Shown here in pieces: positions 21,335-32,640 of a stretch of DNA of 64,000 nucleotides (positions are counted from its first letter, which is position 1; each line of letters opens with the position of its first letter). The notes below the pieces were generated by a model. The model was not told the origin of the DNA, did no database searches, and saw only the letters and a list, made by a program, of their open reading frames with translations. A program made the position numbers and the translations under genes. This DNA is from Poa pratensis (lineage: Eukaryota; Streptophyta; Magnoliopsida; Poales; Poaceae), in the NCBI GenBank assembly GCA_947311845.1, contig CAMZMU010000041.1:113452573-113516572 (forward strand), in the 5' to 3' direction.

Positions 21335-21500
21335 AGACCTTTAGTACCGGTTATTCGGTACAACCGGTACTAAAGACCCTAGTACCGGTTGTAGAGAACA
21401 ACCGGTACTAAAGGTCTGCTTTGGGCCACGGCGAAATTTCGCGCACGAAGCCCAACCTTTTAGTACCGGTTGGATTATAGAACCGGTACTAATGGGCTTT
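21335..21500. repeat. Internal copies of the CACTA subterminal motif
   Basis: At least three palindromic pairs of TTTAGTACCGGTT and AACCGGTACTAAAG lie in the middle of the element. They are about 1 kb upstream of the second gene and about 0.9 kb downstream of the transposase gene. They match the terminal repeats in sequence. Confidence 0.85.
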
Positions 21501-21754
21501 TTATTTGTTTTTTATTTTCTGTTTTTTCTATTTGGTTTCTGTTTTGTTTTTTCTATTTGGTTTCTGTTTTGTTTTTTCTCTAGTTTCTTTTTATTTTATA
21601 TCTATGTAATTTAATTGTCTTAAAATTTATAATAATTATCTATTTATTTTAGAAACATCGTTAACACCAACGACGTCAATACGTAGGGGGGACACGTGTC
21701 CTCCCCAGCGCTGGGGTAGGACACGTGCCTGCCACGAGTCGTGACCGCGAAGCC

Positions 21755-22200
21755 CGCCTTTAGTCCCGGTTGGTAACACCAACCGGAAGTAAAGAAGCAC
21801 ACGGATCGTGTGTTTTTTCAAGCGCTTGTGAGCCGTTGGATCATGGGTGTGTTTCTTTGAAGAACTTGTGAGCCGTTGGATCAGGGGGTGTGTTTCTTTT
21901 GAGGACAAAACCAGTGTTGGATCAGCCACATGACCCTATATAAACCACCCCCCTCGAGCATGTTCGACACTCATTTGATATACAAAGCATTCGGATTCCC
22001 TGCATACGTCCAACAGTGCATTTGATATGCGGGCACTCACGAGCCACTGTTGGGCTGTATGCAGTTCATCGACCGAATACAAATCATTCGGACTCCCGTC
22101 ATACAGCCCAACGGTGCATTTGATATGCAGGGCACTCACGAGCCACCGTTGGGATGTATGACGGGGAAGCCGTGTGTTTTGATCCAACTTTTTCGAGCGC
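21755..22200. repeat. Tandem and palindromic repeats in the CACTA spacer
   Basis: GAGCCGTTGGATCA-type units repeat at about 21830 and 21868. Two roughly 90-bp units at about 21985 and 22083 (CATTCGGA...CACTCACGAGCCAC) are each imperfect hairpins, with CCAACRGTGCATTTGATATG facing its inverted form. A degenerate subterminal-type pair, TTTAGTCCCGGTTG, is at 21760. Function unknown. Confidence 0.65.
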
Positions 22201-22389
22201 TTGTAAGCCGTTGGAGTTTTTAGAACCAAAAATTAGTGTTTAGATCTCTCTTCTGAGTTTTCAGACATAGTTACATAAAAGGTTTAATACATTATTACAC
22301 ATCAACAACATCCCTATCTAGTGTTCACTTTTTCTTCGTGTGTGTCCCTTTCTTCTGATTGCGCCGTAGCCATGGACATTCTTCATCAT

Positions 22390-25300
22390 TTAACACGTGC
22401 TTGGGTCAGTTTTCACTTTGAAGGGCGGAATTTCATCAAACTTATTGTAATCTTCTGACATGTCTGTCTTGTCCTCCACTCCCACGATGTTTCTTTTTCC
22501 TGAAAGAACTATGTGGCGCTTTGGCTCATCGTATGATGTACCGGCTTGCTTATCTTTTCTTTTTTTCGGTCTGGAAGACATGTCCTTCACATAGAAAACC
22601 TGAGCCACATCATTGGCTAGGACGAATGGCTCGGTGTGGTACGCAAGATTCTTGAGATCCACTGTAGTCATTCCGTACCGCCGGTCTATCTCTACCCCGC
22701 TTGACAGGTTGACCCATTTGCACTGAAACAAAGGGATCTTAAAAGAAGGTCCATAGTCAAGTTCCCATATCTGCTGTATGCAACCATAATATGTGTCCTT
22801 TGTCCCATCGTCGTTTGTTGCATCAAAGCGGACACCACTGTTTTGGTTAGTGCTCTTTTTGTCTTGGGTTTCCGTGTAAAATGTATTCCCATTTATCTCG
22901 TACCCTTGGAAAGTCAATATAGTCGAAGATGGTGACTTGGCCAACAAGTATAGCTCTTGTCCAACAGTGTGTTATTAATGAGATGTGTACGCAACCAACT
23001 GCCGAAAGTATCCACGTGTTTCCCTTTAATCCAGAAGTTAGTCTCTCCGGGTATTGGGAGCGTAAAATATCCATGTGTTTCACGATATACGGAGCCACCA
23101 ATCTGGAATTTTGTAGAACTGTGTAGTGTGCTTGAGTGAAAGAATGCCCGTCCATACATCTTGTTGCTTTCTTTCCTAGCGTGCCTTTTCCACGCAGTCT
23201 CCCCTCATGGCGCGATTGAGGAACACCGATCGGCTTAAGATCAGGAATAAAGTCAACACAAAACTCAATGACCTCCTCTGTTCCATAGCCCTTGGACATG
23301 CTTCCTTCTGGCCTAGCACGGTTATGAACGTATTTCTTTAAGACTCCCATGAACCTCTCAAAGGGGAACATGTTGTGTAGAAATACAGGACCGAGAATGG
23401 AAATCTCTTCGACGAGGTGAACTATGAGGTGCGTCATAATATTGAAGAAGGACGGTGGAAACACCAACTCGAAGCTGACAAGACATTGGACCACACCCGT
23501 CTGTAAACTTGGTAGAGTTGCTGGATCGATTACCTTCTGAGAAATTGCATTCAGGAATGCACATAGCTTCACAATGGGTACTCGAACGTTTTCCGGTAGA
23601 AGCCCCCTCAATGCAACCGGAAGTAATTGTGTCATAATCACGTGGCAGTCATGAGACTTCAGGTTTTGGAACTTTTTCTCTGCCATGTTTATTATTCCCT
23701 TTATATTCGACGAGTAGCCAGACGGGACCTTGATACTGCTCAGGACTTGAAAAAAGATCTCCTTCTCTTCTTTGGTAAGAGCGTAGCTGGCAGTACCTTG
23801 GTACTTCTCTGGATTCAGGTTGTCTCGTTCGTGCGTACTTTGCTGGTCCTGCCGTGCATCCGATGTATCTTTCGTCTTCCCATACACGCCTAAGAAGTTT
23901 AGCAGGTTCACGCAAAGATTTTTCGTCACGTGCATCACGTCGATTGCAGAGCGAACCTCTAGGATTTTCCAATAGGGTAAATCCCAAAATATAGATTTCT
24001 TTTTCCACAAGGGTACGCGCTTGTTAGCGTCTTTCGGAACATTTAGACTGCCAGGACCCTTTCCAAATATTACTTCCAAATCCTTGACCATGCCATATAT
24101 AACATCACCATCAGGGCGTGTAGGCTTCGTTCGGTTATCTGCCTCACCTTTGAAATGCTTGCCTGGCTTTCTTACGGGATGCCTGTTTGGAAGAAATCGA
24201 CGATGACCAAGGTACACATTCTTGTTACCTAAATATATACTGTCAGTCTTATCTAAACAGTGCGTGCATGCATTGTATCCCTTGTTTGACTGTCCTGAAA
24301 TGTTACTAAGAGCAGGCCAATCATTGATGGTTACAAACAGCAACGCTCGTAGGCCAAATTCCTCCTGTTTGTACTCATCCCACACACGTACGCCTTCGTC
24401 AGACCACAACTGTAAAAGTTCGTCAACTAATGGCCTCAGATACACATCAATGTCGTTGCCGGGTTGCTTCGGGCCTTGGATAAGCACTGGCATCATAATA
24501 TACTTTTGCTTCATGCACAACCAAGGAGGAAGGTTATAGATACATAGAGTCACGGGCCAGGTGCTATGACTGCTGCTCTGCTCCCCAAACGGATTCAAGC
24601 CATCTGTACTTAGACCAAACCTTAAGTTCCTTGCGTCAGCTGCAAATTCCCCAAACGCACTGTCGATGTTTCTCCACTGAGACCCATCAGCGGGGTGTCT
24701 CAGCATCTCGTCTTCCTTACGGTCTTCTTTGTGCCATCGCAACAACTTGGCATGCTCTTTGTTTCGGAACAAACGTTTCAACCGTGGTATTATAGGAGCA
24801 TACCACATCACCTTCGCGGGAACCCTCTTCCTGGGGCTCGGCTCGCCCTCAACATCACCTGGGTCATCTCGCCCGATCTTATACCGCAATGCACCGCATA
24901 TCGGGCATGCATTCAAATTCTCGTACTTCTCACCGCGGTAGAGGATGCAGTCATTGATGCATGCATGTATCTTCTCCACCTCTAATCCTAGAGGGCAGAC
25001 AATCTTCTTTGCTTCGTATGTATTGTGCGGCAATTCATTATTCCTTGGAAGACTCTTCTTAAATATTTGTAGCAACTCCTGAAATGCCTTGTCAGATATT
25101 CCATTCTTTGCCTTCCACTGCAGCAATTCCAGGGTGGTACCCAGCTTTTTCTGGCCATCTTCACAATTTGGGTACAACAATTTTTTGTGATCCTCTAACA
25201 TGCGCTCCAACTTCGACCACTCGTTTTCACTTCCGCACTTCATCTGTTCATCAAGAATGACCCGACGAAGATCATCATCATCGGACTGATCAACAATGAC

Positions 25301-25639
25301 CTCGAGCTCAACTTCGTCTTCCCCCATTGTAGTATCACCGTGTTCAGAGAACACAGGATAGTTGTCATCATCCTCTTCTTCAGGGTCTTCCATTATTACC
25401 CCTCTTTCTCCATGCTTGGTCCAACAAAAATAATTGGGCATGAAGCCTTGTCGCAACAAGTGGGAGTGTATGGTTCTTACGCTCGGGTAATTCCTCGTAT
25501 TCCGACATTCATCACATGGACAAATCATAAAACCATTCTTCAGCTTGTTTAACTTAACCACATCGAGAAAACGATGCATGCCATCAATGAACTCGGGACA
25601 GCGTCGATCACCGTACATCCATTCTCGGCTCATCTGCAT
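22390..25639 (-). CDS. CACTA TNPD transposase (tnp2 family), C-terminal frameshifts
   Basis: A 930-codon frame runs from 25639 to 22847. The N-terminus (MSREWMYGDRRCPEFIDGM) is a transposase-associated domain with a CPCDEC motif near residue 40. The middle carries the Transposase_21 (tnp2) region (LNPFGEQSSSHSTWPVTLCI, FGLRALLFVTINDWPALSN). Further on is a DUF4218-type region (HDCHVIMTQLLPVALRGLLP). The C-terminal DUF4216-type part continues in another frame at 22947-22390 (LTFQGYEINGNTFYT...). The switch is explained by two small indels: one near 23035, and one near 22965 where GACAAGAGC appears to have lost a G. So the core is open but the tail is shifted. TGCAG directly before ATGAGC suggests that translation may start at the second Met, after a splice. 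It cuts at element ends in the family model. Confidence 0.88.
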
Positions 25640-25801
25640 TACATAAATACATCAAAAACCATTACACCAGCTAAATAATGAATAGAGATACGTGACCAAA
25701 TTAATTAATACAAGTTCATCACATTAAAACCAAAGTAGAGTAGTGCCCAAATGTAATACATAGTTCTCACGAAACATACATCAATCGAAACTAACATACA
25801 A

Positions 25802-26281
25802 CTATCTAAAGAATTTAAATCCAACAACAAATGCGATCAGAATCGCAACCAAGGTAACTATTGAACCAACAGCATAATGATACCAAGCCTCTTGACTAAT
25901 GACATATTTTCTAATCTTTTTAAGCTTGAGCGCATTGCATCCATCTTCTCTCGTGAGCAGCGACGACGTCGGCAAGCTCGACCCCGTGAGCATCAACGAT
26001 GTCGGCAATCTTCAAGTCCAATACCATCTTCTCTTCCAGGCATTGGAGACGAAGATCTTCACTTATCTTCAATTTTGCTTTCAAATCGTTTTTCTTTTTT
26101 AAAAACTCGACAATAGGGTCGGCTGGAATTTCCGGTTCAACTACCTCCTAAATAAAAATATATCTATGTCAAGTTGGTCGCATGATTGTTATAAACACGA
26201 AACAAAAAAATAGTTATAAAAATATACCACATCCGAATCATAGACCGGACGAGGGCCGACGGGGACGGATATCAAAACCAT
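25802..26281 (-). pseudogene. CACTA accessory coiled-coil/TM protein, frameshifted copy
   Basis: Second copy of the two-exon ORF at 765-1251. Exon 1 is 26281-26228 and is identical in sequence; exon 2 begins near 26144 with the same EVVEPEIPADPIVEF start. Two single-base deletions within about 25940-25965 (GAGAGAAG for GAGATGAAG, GCGCTCAAG for GCGCTTCAAG) shift the frame before the transmembrane segment. An upstream length difference in exon 2 is 3 bp and keeps the frame. The membrane segment remains readable only in a separate frame. The truncated neighbour copy at 765-1251 is therefore the intact one. Confidence 0.75.
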
Positions 26282-26774
26282 GACACTATACATATAAAAA
26301 AACATAAGAAAATTATACAAGAAATAATTATGCATTTAAATCATATAACTAACATTTTTAAAATAAAAGATAAAAAAGAGGCTCACCGAGGTGGTGTCGG
26401 TGACGGAGCGGCGCGGGCGATCGACGGCGGTGAGGAAGGGGAGACGACACTATATAAAACCACAAATTATACTTTAATTTGAGCTCAAAATGCATATAAA
26501 ACAAATGAAATCCCTAACTTAGGCATTTCATCAAACACCTTGCAAGCACCACCAAAATCAAACTTGCTAAACTTGCACGAAAATGAGCTAAACTTGAAAT
26601 GCCGGAAGAGAAGATGAAGTTGCTAACCCTTATATATGTAGGTGCCACCAATCTTGGAAGTTGTTGGAGAAAAAAGGGTGAATTTGAGCTTGGGAGAGCA
26701 AAGAGAGAGGAAAAATGGAGTTGAATTCGAGCTCAAAATGGAGCTGGCTCGGGGTGGAAGAAGGGTTATAGTGC

Positions 26775-27066
26775 CCGAGACCTTTAGTACCGGTTGTTTA
26801 CCAACCGGTACTAAAGGTCTCGCCGTGGGGCCACCAACCGCGGCCGCATGTGCCGCGTGCCTCCAACTCTTTAGTACCGTTGTTATTATCAACTGGTACT
26901 AAAGGTAGCCTTTAGTACCGGTTGCTAAGACCAACCGGTACTAAAGGTCCTCGCCGCGGTGCCCCTGCTGGCACACGAACGCAACCGGTGCTAATGCCCC
27001 CTTTAGTACCGTTTTTGTACAACCGGTACTAAAGAGGGCGCACCGTTGCCCCCTTTTCTACTAGTG
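26775..27066. repeat. CACTA right terminal and subterminal repeats
   Basis: Inverted pairs of TTTAGTACCGGTTG lead to the terminal TTTTCTACTAGTG. The pattern matches 1501-1833 closely. Confidence 0.88.
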
Positions 27067-27069
27067 TAG

Positions 27070-28044
27070 TACCCCATATATAGCGGCGCCCCTCCAGGTA
27101 TTCCTTTCTTGTACGAAAGAGCTTCCACCCCGGAGCCCCTCTGTACCACATATGAAAGTATAGAAAGTATTAGCATGTCAGTGCTACTACACACGGGAAA
27201 TCTGTACTGCATTGAACCGACGAGCACATCTCAAGTTCAGTCCAAACTACCTCGACAATAGTCATCACTTCTGATATTTGTGTTTCTGCACCTTGTGCAA
27301 CAACAGCTTGAGCTGGACTTCTTACCTCTCGAACCTAATATGGCAATCATCTTGTAAAACATTATCCCCACTCAGATGGATGGACTTCTTCCCTCTCGAA
27401 CCTAATATGGCAATCATAGTGTAAAAGTTATCCCCACTCAGATGGATAAAACAGAGAAATTCAGTTTGTAGCATCTTAATAAAGAATAGAAATAGAAGCA
27501 TCCGATAAAGGCTTAAACATAAGCAGTACTGAGAAGTAAGAATAGCACATCAACATGGAGATATACTAGCTAGGAGAGGTTACCAATGTGCTTTTATTTG
27601 TAAATCCAATCTGGAAGGTAAATGTTGGCTGGGCAACTTGTATGAGTGGTATACATGTGTTCTGGATCTTGATTCCTATATAATAGTATACATCTATGTG
27701 CTGATTGTCTTTGTTTGATGTAATATTTTCCTCTTTATTGGAACTATAAAGGTATTAATTAGTGCATTAGATGTTTGGGTCTGATTGCTCTCCATATCAT
27801 TGTTCTTCTACTGATATTTCAAAGTTTTTCTTGCTGTTGTGATGTGATGTTGCACACAATGATATTGACTTGAAACTTTTGACGGTGAATTTGTTGTGAC
27901 CTACAGCTAATGCCATTAATTATTTCCATGTTTCATGTGGGATTATATAACTCAGATCACAGAAAACCTAATATGGATTTCTATTACATTTCGGTCTGTG
28001 TTTCTTTTACATTTTTTCTCGGAAAACTGTACTTATGAAATATA
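27070..28044. other. Unassigned DNA right of the CACTA element
   Basis: Apart from the tandem duplication at 27317-27449, no ORF, splice structure or transposon end is evident. Confidence 0.4.
27317..27449. repeat. Tandem duplication, 66-67-bp unit
   Basis: GGACTTCTTMCCTCTCGAAC plus CTAATATGGCAATCAT...CACTCAGATGGAT occurs twice back to back with few differences. It looks like a recent slippage or unequal-exchange event. Confidence 0.85.
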
Positions 28045-28077
28045 CTAGCCAGAGCGGCGCGCGGCGTCACGCCGCGC
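28045..28077 (-). mobile_element. Helitron-like 3' terminus
   Basis: On the minus strand a perfect 8-bp stem (GCGCGGCG, loop TGA, CGCCGCGC) is followed by 10 nt and then CTAG, with T as the next base. This is the canonical Helitron 3' end: a hairpin 10-12 nt before CTRR, inserted 5' to T. The element would extend to higher coordinates. I could not find a matching TC 5' end, and no Rep/helicase is visible, so it would be non-autonomous. Confidence 0.5.
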
Positions 28078-28559
28078 AGCATCAGAGATTTTTTATCCAT
28101 AGTATTCACGGCACGTCGCGTTGTGTTAGATCCTTTTACTTGTTTGAGCTCTTTCTATTCCCGCCACCAAATATCAGTTAATACAAAGGTTATATAAATA
28201 TCAAGCCAAATCAACATGTGGCTTAGTATCTCACCGGATTTAGACATATGCCATTTCTTATTATATTTGTTTCATACACGGGAATATACGTCAAAACATC
28301 TGAACTACATATGACATCGTACAGTGATACCTTCAACTCAAGTACGAACTCATCAGTTTCTAGAGAATGAACCAAAGCCGAACTCATGAAGACAACTCAT
28401 GAAGACTACAGGTGATAAAATCTTGATTAACAGGGTAATCAAACACATTCACATCATTGATTAATAAAAGCCGCGCCCGAGAGTTGATGAAGAGAAGTAA
28501 TACATATCTGATGTGAGAATCAGGGTGAACAATTGATTGCTTCCAAGCACCAAATTAAC

Positions 28560-28926
28560 CTTTAGTTCACAATAAATGGCATTGTAAGTTGAAGAAAGAA
28601 GTTAAACTAAATATCCCATAAAGAAAAACTCGAAGGTTCTTCCAGATTTGCATAGACTGCAGTAAAAATCCGAGTATTAAACCAAACGTAAGAGGCAGGC
28701 TTGGCCTCCAACAATGATGTTTACTATGAGAACAATGGCACCTGGAAAAAAATATGGAAGCGATTAAATTCGATTGTGAGATTACTACCTTTGAAGATGT
28801 GACGACAGAAATGAATATTTTTGTTACCAGTTCAAATTCGTTGTGATATGTTCTTGGCATAGAGATATATGTGGCACCGAGGATTAAATCCAGAAAAACA
28901 ATACTTAAGCTTGCTCTTCGTCCAAC
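28560..28926 (-). pseudogene. 3' exons of an unidentified membrane-protein gene
   Basis: Exon 28926-28828 has an acceptor (GGATGCAG) and a donor (CTG/GTAACA). It encodes 33 residues with a hydrophobic core (VGRRASLSIVFLDLILGATY). A further acceptor (TTTTTTCCAG) lies at 28742, with an exon from 28741 that either stops quickly or continues hydrophobic, depending on phase. It is in the same orientation as the exons at 42017-42237 and 42647-42935 and lies just inside the Helitron-like end. It may be captured cargo, or the remains of a host gene. The family is not recognised. Confidence 0.4.
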
Positions 28927-28929
28927 CTG

Positions 28930-29581
28930 CATCCATACATGATAAGACTAAGTAATGAGAGCTACTGGAAGCAAGAACGCTATTTTAAATATAGAGGTGA
29001 ACGGGACCGAGGATTAAAATCAAGAAAGAAGTTACTCACAAAAAAATCAAGAAAGAAGTTGTCAGTAATATCTATCAATTACATTTTAAGCTGTAATTGG
29101 TCTCCTTTCAGAGTTTATCGAAAAGAACACCTACTTACAAAGCACTAAGTGAGCATATAATTTGAACCTATTGCATTAATGCGGAGCCCTCAGAGTAAGT
29201 GTAAAAGTTTGCAGGGCATAGCAAAACATATTCACGTGCCATATCCCGCGAGCGAATACTAAATTTGCGTAAAAAAACTCCAAATTTATTGCCCTAAAAG
29301 AATACCAAATTTATTTTCGATTAGTACGATAAATATACTCACAACAGGAAAATAGAAGTTGGATACTTTCAAGAAGAGAATGTTGACTAACATTCATTTA
29401 GTGGTAAGCGGAAACATTTAATGTAACCCTTGCAAGCCGGTCGACATTATACAGACGATGTATACGACATTCTATGTTCTGAAGATCAAGTCAATCAAAT
29501 AGAAATTGCAAGATCCTCTTGTACAGGAGCACATGGCATAAGTCTTTGAACTTAGAAGTCTAGAACGAAAGTATTCACCTA
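28930..29581. other. Intron-like or unassigned AT-rich DNA
   Basis: No feature found; it probably belongs to the same segment as 41625-43308, from which it was separated by the LARD insertion. Confidence 0.35.
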
Positions 29582-31129
29582 CCTCTTGTCATGCCCCAAT
29601 TTTGGGAAGCCAGAAAATCACAGTTGTTAGATAGCCAAAAATCAGGGGCAACAAAAACTTTTTGAAGTTGCTTCACTGATGATTGTGTTTCACTTCCCTT
29701 TTTGCTTTGTTTGATTTTGGGTACCTTGTTGGTTGTGTTTGTTAACACCTAATAGTAACCTTGTGAGCACAACCTACTTAAACCCTACCTCTTGGTGATC
29801 ATGTCATGACAAGAAAAATAGTCCATATGTCTTCTCTAATCTTATTTGTGGCCAAACTCTTTTTCAAAGATGATTTGACTTTATCAACTACCTAAAGTCC
29901 TAAGATTTGAGAAAGTAAAGTATTTGCAAAATTATCTGTTTATAAAACTATGGAGATCTAAATAATATCTCCTGCCTATTTTCAACTTTATTATTTTTTT
30001 CAATTGTCAATATTTTTTTTTTTTTTGAAAAACTCCTGTTTTCAACACCCTTTTTTAAAACTATTGCAAGTGGGAAGTATATTACCACCCATATATTTTC
30101 TATATCAAAACCTTTTGAAAATTATAAATTCATGAGTTGAGAATCTCTTAAACTCATATTGTCATGATCTTGTTTGATCACCAACTCACCAAAACACTTT
30201 GGAATTTAGTTTGTAAACACAATTGTTTGAGTGCACCTGTTGTCTTGTTGTGACTTGCTAGGAGTGTGGTCATCCCTATGTTTATCTTGAAATGATTGTA
30301 CTTGCTTGTTTGTGGATTTGTGTGTGGCTTAGATATTTTGAAACCTACAATTAGTAGGACTTTTATGTAGTGATCAGGTTAGAATCCTATCTTTGGCTAT
30401 CTTCCCAGCTACTGAAATCCTCCAACTTTGGAGACATGCCTTTGTGGGAAATCTTGTTCTTCTCATCAAGGCACCATGAGGGATCTCAACTTCTTTATCT
30501 ATACTTTCCATCCAGCTATGGGAGTTTATTATTAAACTCTCTAGCATCTTATTTCAAAGTTCTTTTGAATGGCATTCCATTGTAGTGACTATATCCCTCT
30601 TATCTGGGCAGCCTATATACAATCACTCCTCATTCTTTATGATCTCGAAACAATCTTCTTTTACCCAACCTCATGATTGGTGTTTCACATCTTATTTATC
30701 CATTGTTCTTATCTTGGTCGTTATACCAATTTATTCTATTCAAGTTTTGGTGTTTATTAAATAAGCCTTTTGTTTTCCTTGTTTTCAAAAGTTATCTAAA
30801 ATACTTTTCAAAGAAGTTGTTTACTAAAAATCACTTTTGTGATCCCCACTATATCCCCTCTCTTATCATTTCAAAAATATTTGTTTTGAAAACATTTTCC
30901 TATTTATTACAAATTATTTACCAAAAGGCTAGAAATGGATTTTTAAATATTTTGTGAATAAAAGTATTTCCAAAATTCTTAGCAAAACTACCCAACATTC
31001 CTATGGTCATATGTGACCACTTTATTCAAAAATATTTGTTTATCTTATACAAAATCTTAAAGAAAACTTTGCAAGACCTTCTTTTAAAACAACTTTTTTA
31101 ATTCTTTTATTAGGTTTTTGTGTGAGGGA

Positions 31130-32640
31130 GAGCAGCCCAAAAAGGCCCAACCAGCCCAACAGCCTATCCCCACTGAAACCCTAGGGTTTTCCCTGGAAAT
31201 TTAGGGTTTCCTCCCAGCCGCCTCCCTCTCCTTCCTTCTATTTGCATCCAAGTCCTCCCACCTTCTCTTTTTCCTTTTTCTCTCGCGAACAGGTCCTTGG
31301 CCCTATCCTCTCCTTCCTCTCACCTTATCCACTCAGCCACACACCCAACGCACACAACACACGCACGCACACACCCGACCCGTGCTCTCCTCCTCCTCGC
31401 CTCGCTCTCCTCCTCGTGCCCCGTCCTCGACCGCCGTAGCCGCCCTCTCCTTGGCCGGCCCCGGCCGCCCTGCGCCGTCCGTGCCCCTGCTGTGCCCCGA
31501 CCCCGTCGCCCCTGCGCCTCCTCCAGCCGAAGGTCATCGCGCCTCGACTCGGCCGTCGACCGCCGCCGTGCTGCCGTCCCTCGCACCCACGGCCTGCGCC
31601 CCTCCTTCCTCTGCCGTGGCCGCCGGCCCGAGTTGCGCGCTCCGGCGCCACCACCTCGCCTCCTCTGCCATGGCAGCCGACGCCGGCACTCTTGCCCAGC
31701 CCCCTCCCCGTCGACCGGCGCCGCCATCCCCGTGGCCGAGCCCTACCGTCCGTGTCCTGGCCCAGCTCCGGCCAGTCGTTGAAGTCCGCGCCGTCGACCC
31801 CGCCTCCGGCCTCCCGTGTCCTACCTCTGGCTCACAGTGGTAGCTGTGTTTCCCCTTGTTGCCATGCAGATGTTGTCGTTATGCTTGCAGGATTTTCGGT
31901 GTCCCGTTGTTTCCGTGTCTGTCCACCCATCGAGGTGCTGCAAAGCGCGCTTGCGCTGTCGGCGCGCGCACTGTCTCCGTGTCCGCCTTCCGTTCCGGCG
32001 TCCCGACGTCCGTCCCGGCGTGTCCGTGAGCCTGCGCGCGCTAGTGATTTCCGTGCGCGCACTGTTCGGTGGTTTCCCGATGTTCCCAATACCGTGTTCC
32101 CGATGTCTCCGGTTTCACGATGTTCCAATGTCGTGAGTCCGTCCAACGGATCCCTCCGTTCGTTCAACGGATTTGATCCCGACGATCCCGACGTCTTCCC
32201 GATGTCTGCCCGATGTTCCCCGATGTTTCCCGACATTTTCCCGATGTCTTCCCGATGTCTGCCCGATGTTCCCCGATGGTTCCCGACATTTTCCCGATGT
32301 CTTCCCGATGTCTCCCGATGTTTCCCGGTGTCTCCCGGTTCCCTTCCGGAGCATGTCTCCGACCAACGGATTCCCCTCCGGCGCTTGTCTTTATCCGACC
32401 GATGCCTCTCCTGTTCTACGACAAGTCTGCCACGGCACCGTGTACCCCGACCGTCGACAAAACCGTACCACGACAACTCGAGTACAACCACTTCGTCTAA
32501 TTCCACGACACCGACAAACTACGATGTCCGGTTCGGCGACGACTACTTCCACGACGACGACTACCTCTACGGATCAAAGTTCCTGGCTTTGACCCCGGAA
32601 GTCCTTCGACCCCTCCTTCCGACTGTTGTTTGATTATTGT
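31130..32640 (+). other. GC-rich part of the long LTR with spurious ORFs
   Basis: Strong GC bias produces overlapping open frames on both strands of up to 313 codons. They are proline-, serine- and arginine-rich without recognisable domains. GCCCA-rich and CCCTAGGGTTTT-type leader sequence at 31130-31210 suggests a transcribed LTR leader. I treat these frames as non-coding. Confidence 0.5.
32166..32345. repeat. Minisatellite of CCCGATGTYT units
   Basis: A 10-12-bp unit (CCCGATGTCTTC, CCCGATGTTCC) is organised in a higher-order repeat of about 66 bp present roughly 2.5 times (starts near 32193, 32258). Confidence 0.85.

Larger units (their letters stand above)
16291..27066 (-). mobile_element. 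Complete CACTA (En/Spm) transposon, 10,776 bp
   Basis: The left end at 16291 reads CACTGGTAGAGAAC and the right end at 27066 reads TTTTCTACTAGTG, its imperfect inverted repeat. A 3-bp TSD, TAG, is present at 16288-16290 and 27067-27069; 3-bp duplications are diagnostic for CACTA elements. Subterminal TTTAGTACCGGTTG repeats lie at both ends. All genes are on the minus strand, in order from the right end: the small coiled-coil/TM ORF, the TNPD transposase, then the second gene with a C-terminal Ulp1-like domain. Each gene carries frameshifts or stops, so the element is structurally whole but probably not autonomous now. Confidence 0.93.

Noticed and set aside
20948..21344. ORFs of 71-127 codons in the CACTA spacer
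   Set aside because: Low-complexity Arg/Pro/Ala-rich frames on both strands of a GC-rich repeat segment, with no conserved motif.
16291..27066. CRISPR-like array or virus-like repeat cluster suggested by short palindromic repeats
   Set aside because: The repeats are subterminal motifs of a CACTA transposon with exact ends and a TAG duplication. There are no regular spacers.
31297..32633. Overlapping ORFs of up to 313 codons on both strands
   Set aside because: They lie in a GC-rich, minisatellite-containing part of a long non-coding LTR. They overlap on both strands and show no domain, so they reflect base composition.
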